A stretch of 36,215 nucleotides of DNA from a bacterium (GTDB lineage: Bacteria > Patescibacteriota > Dojkabacteria > JAKAPS01): the NCBI GenBank assembly GCA_021806925.1, contig JAKAPS010000010.1, forward strand, positions 1-36,215, given 5' to 3'. Numbering within the stretch: the first letter of the stretch is position 1; each line of letters begins with the position of its first letter. Under the pieces are notes generated by a model that made no database searches, was not told the origin of the DNA, and saw only the letters and a list, made by a program, of their open reading frames with translations. A program made the translations under genes and the position numbers. Positions 30,575 to 36,215 of the stretch are shown piece by piece.

Positions 30575-32626
30575 ATGTTTGATAATATAAAGAGCATAGC
30601 AATTATCGGTTCAAGTAATTCAACAGGTAAAGTAGGATATCTACTCACTAAAAATCTTGTGGATTTTGGATTTAATGGAAAAATATTTCCAATTAACACT
30701 AAGGAAAATAAGATACTTGGAATTAATACATTCAGTTCAATTGATGATATTTCAGAAGATATAGATTTAGCTGTAATTGTAATTCCAGCAAAATTTGTTA
30801 ATGATGAAGTAAGAAAGGTTGTAAAGAAAAAGATTAAGTATCTTGTAGTAATATCTGCTGGATTTAAAGAAACAGGTGAAGAAGGTGGTGTTCTTGAAAA
30901 TGAACTTATTGATATAATTAAAAACTCATCAACAAAATTAATCGGTCCAAATTGTTTAGGTTTTATTGATACAAGAAACAAAATAAATGTTTCATTTGCA
31001 AAGAATTTTCCAACAGTTGATAGCTTGTCTTTTATTTCACAATCAGGTGCTATGGGAACTGCATTTCTTGACTGGGCAGAAAAAGAGAACATAGGCGTAG
31101 ACCTGTTTATATCAGTTGGTAACAAAGCTGATATTGATGAAGAATATTTATTAAAGAGAATTAATTCAAAATTAATAAGTTTCTATTTAGAAGATATAAA
31201 GTTTGGTAAAAAATTCTTAGAAACTGGAAGAAATGTAAATAGGAAAACACCATGTATAGTAATAAAGCCTGGTGAAAGCACAAAAGCACAAGGAGCGATA
31301 AGTTCTCATACTGGCTCTATTGCAGGAGACTATAAATTAATTAAATCATCCCTTGAAAAAAATGGATTCACCTTAGCTAGAACAATTGGAGAATTTTTTA
31401 ATCTCGCAAAAACTTTTCTTTTTTCTCCACTTCCTAAAAATGGTGGAGTTGCAATTGTCACAAACGCTGGAGGGCCAGCTGTTATAACAACTGATTTAGT
31501 GATGTCAACAAATTCACTTTATCTTGCAAATATATCTAAAGATACAGAAGATATTCTAAAGAAACATTTACCAAGAGAATCTAATTTTCACAATCCAATT
31601 GATGTAATTGGTGATGCTCTATCAGACAGATACTATTATGCACTAGATGCAGTGCTCAATGAAGATGAAGTTGGAAGTGTTATTGTTATATTAACACCAC
31701 AAATAATGACGGATATAGATAATTGTGCTAAGACAATTGCTTCAATGAAGAAATATAACAAACCAATCTTAGTCAGCTTTATAGGTGGTACAGCAGTAGA
31801 AAATGGATTAACAATATTACATAAAAATAAAGTGCCTGCATTTAATTTTCCTGAAGATGCAGTCAATTCATTAAACAAACTATACAAATACTCAATGTTT
31901 GTAGATAATGAAGTAAGTAAAAGTGAATTAAAAAGTAATGTAGATGGATATACTAATGAAAATAGATTAACAATTAAAAAAGAAGATTCATACATTGACA
32001 CATATGAACTTCTTAAGTCATATAATATTCCACTAATAAATCAGGAATGGATTGAAAATATTGAACATCTTAAAAATTTTTTCGATAATTCAGAAAAGAA
32101 GTCTGTAAGCATAAAGGTAATTTCAAAAACATACACGCATAAGTCTGATCTTGGACTTGTTATAAATAATGTTGATAATGAAGAGAAATTGATTGAATCT
32201 TTTAATAAATTAGAAGGCTTAATATCCCACTATAACATTAAAGATGCAAAAATATTAGCTCAAGAATATATTTCAGGTGGGCTTGATTTATTTATTGGTG
32301 GAACAAATGACACCAATTTTGGTTCATTTGTTTTATTTGGAACAGGAGGCATATTTGCTGAAACGATTAATGATATTAATATACTCTCTTCACCAAACGA
32401 AAATGAAGATATAAAAAGAATGATTGAGGAGACTAAAATGGGTAAGATAATACTACATAATAATAGATCAAAGAAATATAATACAGATGGCGTAATTGAA
32501 CTTATAAAGTCATTAAACTCTCTTCTTATTGAAAATCCATGGATAAAAAATATTGATTTAAATCCAGTAATATTAACAGAAGATGGTGGTATATATATTG
32601 TTGACGCACGAATTGACAAAGTTTAA
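30575..32626 (+). CDS. ADP-forming acyl-CoA (acetyl-CoA) synthetase, fused alpha-beta
   Basis: The enzyme converts acyl-CoA, ADP and phosphate into acid, CoA and ATP. The 683 residues comprise a CoA-binding Rossmann domain (1-125, I-A-I-I-G-S-S-N-S-T-G-K-V-G), a succinyl-CoA-ligase-like domain (about 145-290, with F-I-S-Q-S-G-A-M-G-T and catalytic H245 in S-S-H-T-G-S-I-A-G), a third ligase-like domain (about 295-440) and a C-terminal ATP-grasp (about 460-683, with F-G-T-G-G-I-F-A-E and D-L-N-P-V-I). Length and order fit the fused NDP-forming form found in archaea and many fermenters. Downstream of enolase and mutase it would gain ATP by making acetate. Its own leader is 25 bp with no clear ribosome site. 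Confidence 0.9.
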   Translation: MFDNIKSIAIIGSSNSTGKVGYLLTKNLVDFGFNGKIFPINTKENKILGINTFSSIDDISEDIDLAVIVIPAKFVNDEVRKVVKKKIKYLVVISAGFKETGEEGGVLENELIDIIKNSSTKLIGPNCLGFIDTRNKINVSFAKNFPTVDSLSFISQSGAMGTAFLDWAEKENIGVDLFISVGNKADIDEEYLLKRINSKLISFYLEDIKFGKKFLETGRNVNRKTPCIVIKPGESTKAQGAISSHTGSIAGDYKLIKSSLEKNGFTLARTIGEFFNLAKTFLFSPLPKNGGVAIVTNAGGPAVITTDLVMSTNSLYLANISKDTEDILKKHLPRESNFHNPIDVIGDALSDRYYYALDAVLNEDEVGSVIVILTPQIMTDIDNCAKTIASMKKYNKPILVSFIGGTAVENGLTILHKNKVPAFNFPEDAVNSLNKLYKYSMFVDNEVSKSELKSNVDGYTNENRLTIKKEDSYIDTYELLKSYNIPLINQEWIENIEHLKNFFDNSEKKSVSIKVISKTYTHKSDLGLVINNVDNEEKLIESFNKLEGLISHYNIKDAKILAQEYISGGLDLFIGGTNDTNFGSFVLFGTGGIFAETINDINILSSPNENEDIKRMIEETKMGKIILHNNRSKKYNTDGVIELIKSLNSLLIENPWIKNIDLNPVILTEDGGIYIVDARIDKV

Positions 32627-32632
32627 TTAAGC

Positions 32633-34036
32633 ATGAAATATATATCCATTTGGAATGTTTTAGGTTTTGTTCTTGTTTTACTTCCTCCACTTTTGCCTTG
32701 GCTAAGAAATAACGGATACTTTTCAATTGGTGACATCCTTGGCATTTTATTAATAGTATTTTCTCTTTTTGGAGAATTACCTAATTGGATAAGCTGGACT
32801 CAGGTTTTAGGTGAGAAAATGTATAATGGAATTGCAATTGCAACAATAGTATTCCTATTTTTCTACATAATTCCAACTAATAACCGTCAATCGTCATTTT
32901 TTGCATTTAGTCCTAGTGTTTGGTTAGCATACTCTTCAATTATTATAGTCACATTATCCTTTAGATTCTCACCTATTCCAAAGAAAATATATGAATATTG
33001 TAAAAATTTAGAGATTAAAACACATATTCTAATACCTTTGTTTGTTTTCATAGCTGGATTACTTGGAAATGTATTTGATGGAGTGACAATAATTTCAATA
33101 TCTGTAATTATATTTCTCGTTTTGCTTGATAGAAAATGGGCAATAAAATCATCATTCGCACTTCTTTTTGGTGGATTAACATCAAATCTGATTACAGTTG
33201 CTGCAGAACCTACAAATATTAAATTTGATGATATATTACATAATCAAATAGCTAGAATACATCCCTATTTCTGGGTTACAAATTGGCCAATATCTATACT
33301 TGGTATTTTATTTCCAACTCTTATACTCTCCTTTTTGATGTATAGAAACAAGGCGAAATGGAATACTAATAACTCAACAGATGAAACAATTGATATTGAG
33401 GAGGTTATAAAGGCAAATACATCAATACTTTTTCTATCTATTGCTTCAATTACCTTACTTGCACTTGGGGTTATATTACATACGATTTTCAGCTCATATA
33501 ATTTATTTAACAGTAATATAGAATTATGGATATTCTTATTACCGTCTGGAATAGTTGGATTAATAGATATACTATACATGAATAAGCAGTACGAATTTAT
33601 ACATCATATAAGGCAGGAATCAAAAGTATGGACAAAGTTAATGGTTATATTTTCCCTTCTTTGGGTTATAACGAATATATCTATCAACTATAAGAATATA
33701 TTTTCAATATTCTTTACATTCCCATTTGTTTTAAGGTATATATTAATGATTATTCTTTCTCTTGCTTCATCTGTTACTGATAATGTAGCATTAGCAAGTA
33801 TGCAAGTAGCAATTATGCTGTATCACCCTATTGCAGTTTGGCAAATGAGATTAATATTCTTAATCTTATCTTGGGCTGGTGGTTTAACTTCATTTGGTTG
33901 TCTTCAATCACTATCCTTAAATAGTCATATAAGGTTAAACACAAAACAATGGTTTAATGAAACACTTCTTTGGGCTAGTATATCCTTAATTGGCAGTGTA
34001 TTAGGGTTGATACTCACAATCTGCATATACCACTAA
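32633..34036 (+). CDS. NhaD/ArsB-like ion transporter
   Basis: This 467-residue protein has about 11-12 membrane helices. Two related blocks mark the ion-transporter superfamily: L-L-G-N-V-F-D-G-V-T-I-I-S-I (about 143-156) with G-G-L-T-S-N-L-I-T-V-A-A-E-P-T-N-I-K-F (about 182-200), and S-S-V-T-D-N-V-A-L-A-S-M-Q-V (about 380-393) with L-S-W-A-G-G-L-T-S-F-G (about 414-424). These discontinuous helix pairs with S-N and D-N resemble NhaD-type sodium/proton antiporters. Transport of sodium and protons is likely but not proven. It ends the operon 6 bp after the acyl-CoA synthetase gene and is followed by a terminator-like hairpin. Confidence 0.75.
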   Translation: MKYISIWNVLGFVLVLLPPLLPWLRNNGYFSIGDILGILLIVFSLFGELPNWISWTQVLGEKMYNGIAIATIVFLFFYIIPTNNRQSSFFAFSPSVWLAYSSIIIVTLSFRFSPIPKKIYEYCKNLEIKTHILIPLFVFIAGLLGNVFDGVTIISISVIIFLVLLDRKWAIKSSFALLFGGLTSNLITVAAEPTNIKFDDILHNQIARIHPYFWVTNWPISILGILFPTLILSFLMYRNKAKWNTNNSTDETIDIEEVIKANTSILFLSIASITLLALGVILHTIFSSYNLFNSNIELWIFLLPSGIVGLIDILYMNKQYEFIHHIRQESKVWTKLMVIFSLLWVITNISINYKNIFSIFFTFPFVLRYILMIILSLASSVTDNVALASMQVAIMLYHPIAVWQMRLIFLILSWAGGLTSFGCLQSLSLNSHIRLNTKQWFNETLLWASISLIGSVLGLILTICIYH

Positions 34037-34082
34037 AACATTACATTTTACTATCTTTTAATTAGCGGACTCTTTATAGTAC

Positions 34083-34108
34083 AAATCGTACCTTTTTTAC
34101 GATTTTTT
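34083..34108 (+). terminator. Intrinsic terminator-like hairpin
   Basis: AAATCGTA (34083-34090) and TACGATTT (34098-34105) pair perfectly over a seven-base loop, followed by more T residues. The stem is short and AT-rich, but its position 47 bp after the transporter stop and before an independent promoter suits the end of the long operon. Confidence 0.6.
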
Positions 34109-34145
34109 ACACTTTATCTCAACTATTTTTTTCCTCTAATTTGTA

Positions 34146-34175
34146 TTGATAAATATATAATGCGTATGGTAGAAT
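34146..34175 (+). promoter_or_regulatory. Leaderless promoter of the GT2-like gene
   Basis: TTGATA (34146-34151) and TAGAAT (34170-34175) are 18 nt apart, with TGG before the -10 (extended form). The gene's ATG at 34183 is 7 nt after the -10 box, so the mRNA should begin at the start codon. Confidence 0.65.
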
Positions 34176-34182
34176 ATAGGCT

Positions 34183-35856
34183 ATGTCTTTTGAGCATATA
34201 CATAAGAACGATAATAAGATTGAACTACATAGACGAGAAGAAGCTACTCAAGCAGATGCAATTATTTCTATCCCCATATATTACAATGAATTAACCAATG
34301 GAAATTTATTTAGATTAATTGGTGGATTTTTCCGTCAAAAATTAGATAATAATTGCAGTATAGACATTGTATTGACATTAAATAGAGGTAAAAATAAACA
34401 AACAAAAGAGATTGTTGAAAAAACTGATGAAATTAGAAGAATACTAAACAAAATTATTGAAGTGCAAAGTATTCAGCACAAAATAAATACTTTAAGGAGC
34501 GAAGAAAACTCCCAAATAGTTGAAATACTTGAAAATCAATTATCATTAGAAATATCTACAGAGAATGATGAAAATATTGGGGAAATTCTCCTAGCAGCTA
34601 TAAAAAGAGCCGATGATATTAATATAAGTTATATCGATATATCTAAAGTAGATAATGAGAAATTCGAGGAACTTGGATATCCAGAAGGACACAGAGTTAT
34701 AAGAGCACTTAGAACGTTTGGACTTGATTATGCTAAGAAATATTCAAAAAATGATTCTATATTTCTTACTTATGATGCAGATACTTATTTTTCATCTAAT
34801 TTAGCAATAAGAGAATTAATAAGATATTTTAAAGAGAATCCTGATGCAGAATTTCTTATAGGAAATTTTGGATTACAACTAGCAGGTGATAACCCAGGGT
34901 TATTTCAAACATCAGTATATCATGCAATAGCATTAAATAATGCTTATTCAATATATGACAGAAATAATACAGTACAATTTGTTATTAGAAGAAGTACACT
35001 TGATAAATTTAAATTTATTAGACCCATGCCTGAATCAGGAAGTCAGGTTATAAGTCAAGAATGTGAAGATTATGCATTAGGTCAATTACTATATTTAGTA
35101 TTTCATGCTGTGCAATCAATACCCCTACCGTATTTTATTAACCTGACAACTAATAGAAGTGATGGCAATTGGGATGGAGCAGTAAGTAGGGAAGTATTTA
35201 CTAGAAGTACTATATATGAGGCTCTAGATAGAATTGACGAAATTATAAAGGAAATTAAAAAATTACCACATGAAGAGATAGAAGCAATAGGACAAGATTA
35301 TCTATTAGCAATAAAAAAGTTTGACAAAGAAGTAAGGAAAATCAGATTACTATATAGAATTGGTGCACTTGAGTTTGTAGAATTATTAGATCAAGGTAAA
35401 ATTAGTATAGACCAAAACAATCATTGTTTGCACATTGATAAATCTGCAATAAAAAGCAAATTCCTATTAAGATATTTAGAACAAAATGAGTCCTTTGTAT
35501 CAACATTAACTGATAATGACATAAAATGGTTAAAATATTGTTTAGGAAAGACAATGTACCACCCAGACGAATCTACAATTACAAAAACACAAGAAGCAAT
35601 TATAAACTATTTTGGTAAATACCAAAGTTTTGAGGAAATTCGCAATGATGCACACCACAATGATATTATGTACAGTATATATTATGGGCTATGGGTAGGA
35701 ATACTAGTGTATGGAGAGATATATAGAAAATATTTTGCTAGGAATGATTTATTAAAACAATTAAAAATATTTTATCCTAGTATGATTCCAAATGATGTAT
35801 TAGCTCAATATAATAATACTGAATTTGCAGGGGACAGAACAGAATGGTTAGATTAA
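34183..35856 (+). CDS. Diverged GT2-like (GT-A fold) glycosyltransferase
   Basis: The product has 557 residues with no clear membrane segment. I-I-S-I-P-I-Y-Y-N-E (27-36) and I-D-I-V-L-T-L-N-R-G (60-69) are the first Rossmann-like strands of GT-A enzymes; I-F-L-T-Y-D-A-D-T-Y (193-202) holds the DxD metal/nucleotide-sugar motif (D198-A-D200); S-Q-E-C-E-D-Y-A-L-G (about 288-297) is a likely catalytic acid region. A helical insert (about 70-145) separates the two halves. The C-terminal 230 residues are helical and unrecognised. It could modify a surface glycan or a cytosolic acceptor. It stands alone, with its own promoter, after the operon terminator. Confidence 0.72.
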   Translation: MSFEHIHKNDNKIELHRREEATQADAIISIPIYYNELTNGNLFRLIGGFFRQKLDNNCSIDIVLTLNRGKNKQTKEIVEKTDEIRRILNKIIEVQSIQHKINTLRSEENSQIVEILENQLSLEISTENDENIGEILLAAIKRADDINISYIDISKVDNEKFEELGYPEGHRVIRALRTFGLDYAKKYSKNDSIFLTYDADTYFSSNLAIRELIRYFKENPDAEFLIGNFGLQLAGDNPGLFQTSVYHAIALNNAYSIYDRNNTVQFVIRRSTLDKFKFIRPMPESGSQVISQECEDYALGQLLYLVFHAVQSIPLPYFINLTTNRSDGNWDGAVSREVFTRSTIYEALDRIDEIIKEIKKLPHEEIEAIGQDYLLAIKKFDKEVRKIRLLYRIGALEFVELLDQGKISIDQNNHCLHIDKSAIKSKFLLRYLEQNESFVSTLTDNDIKWLKYCLGKTMYHPDESTITKTQEAIINYFGKYQSFEEIRNDAHHNDIMYSIYYGLWVGILVYGEIYRKYFARNDLLKQLKIFYPSMIPNDVLAQYNNTEFAGDRTEWLD

Positions 35857-35943
35857 TTTTACTTAAATCTAAAAATTACTGTATACACATGTTTTACGTA
35901 TAGCTAAGATGTTCTCTAATAAGATTGAGAGTATATTGTAACC

Positions 35944-36072
35944 ATTCTCTGCCCAAAATTGTTTTAAATCAACACACTACTAACTAATTTTTTACATCTA
36001 ATTGCTTCTACTTTCTTGAAAGATTCACATATGTAAAAAAGACAGTACTGTTTAAACCAAGGGCAGAGGAAT
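35944..36072. repeat. 129-bp nested inverted repeat
   Basis: Three pairs of arms are nested: CTCTGCCC (35947-35954) with GGGCAGAG (36061-36068), extended by ATT/AAT with a one-base bulge; TTGTTTTAAA (35959-35968) with TTTAAACCAA (36051-36060), 9 of 10 paired; and TTTTTTACAT (35988-35997) with ATGTAAAAAA (36031-36040), perfect. A structured RNA or a miniature inverted-repeat element would both look like this. The rest of the 359-bp gene-free end (35857-35943 and 36073-36215) shows no credible gene. Confidence 0.6.
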
Positions 36073-36215
36073 AGTAGTATATAGTAATTATAACTCAAGT
36101 TAAACACTAAAGATAGAAAAAGGTTGAAATGAAGGGACGAATAGAAATAGGTTAGCACCCACGGAAGAATTAAATACTGATTTTAAGCTATTTTATTTAA
36201 TATTTCATCAGATTT

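Noticed and set aside
35964-36158. Minus-strand 64-residue frame at the right end
   Set aside because: Phe/Tyr-rich low-complexity reading across the nested inverted repeat with no ribosome site or promoter.

Overview
The window is AT-rich, densely packed, and uses TGA as a true stop. Most genes lack a clear Shine-Dalgarno sequence, and several promoters fire directly at the start codon. Small diverged enzymes, tRNA genes without an encoded CCA, an ADP-forming acyl-CoA synthetase, sortase-type surface genes and a CHC2/ATPase/serine-recombinase element together suggest a Candidate Phyla Radiation (Patescibacteria) genome, possibly Dojkabacteria- or Microgenomates-like. The phylum is an inference; no marker in the window settles it.

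Left part (1-6132): the start of an unknown minus-strand gene, a fragment of a sugar-enzyme-like beta-propeller protein, then a minus-strand operon for a cell-surface polymer system (processive GT2 glycosyltransferase, membrane-anchored GH18-like protein with two chitin-binding modules, PAP2 lipid phosphatase, sortase), with a promoter at 6104-6132.

Island (about 6422-19310): an accretion island next to a tRNA-Gln gene. Four same-orientation copies of a 29-bp repeat (6647, 7731, 8651, 10060) separate three one-gene intervals: an HTH-phosphoribosyltransferase regulator, a nucleosidase and an AAA+DUF4143 ATPase. A CYTH phosphohydrolase lies beyond the fourth copy. A related site lies inside the 3' end of a decayed serine-recombinase gene (14733). 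The core also occurs at the 3' end of tRNA-Gln (19278), where a second recombinase remnant runs into the tRNA gene. In every copy the repeat reads, in one phase, as the same recombinase tail (LENL-x-x-I-R-T) or its tRNA hybrid, so the copies look like attachment-site scars from repeated integration. Two larger modules sit inside: a replication/integration module (DUF5659, CHC2 primase-like protein, RecA-like ATPase, small protein, recombinase) with several inactivating lesions, and an intact four-gene cargo operon (EamA transporter, P-loop kinase, short-chain dehydrogenase, alpha/beta hydrolase with an extra domain).

tRNA cluster (19280-19824, minus strand): Leu(CAG), Leu(GAG), Val(TAC), Phe(GAA), Gly(GCC), Gln(TTG). 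Upstream of it on the same strand are a small membrane protein, SecG and an oligopeptide-type substrate-binding protein.

Right part (22029-34036, plus strand): one long operon joining a secreted transglutaminase-like protein, a degenerate PEP-synthase-like protein, enolase, phosphoglycerate mutase, a PfkB sugar kinase, an ADP-forming acyl-CoA synthetase and an NhaD/ArsB-type transporter, ended by an intrinsic terminator-like hairpin. It reads as lower glycolysis plus substrate-level ATP formation. A leaderless GT2-like gene follows. A 129-bp nested inverted repeat sits in the gene-free right end.
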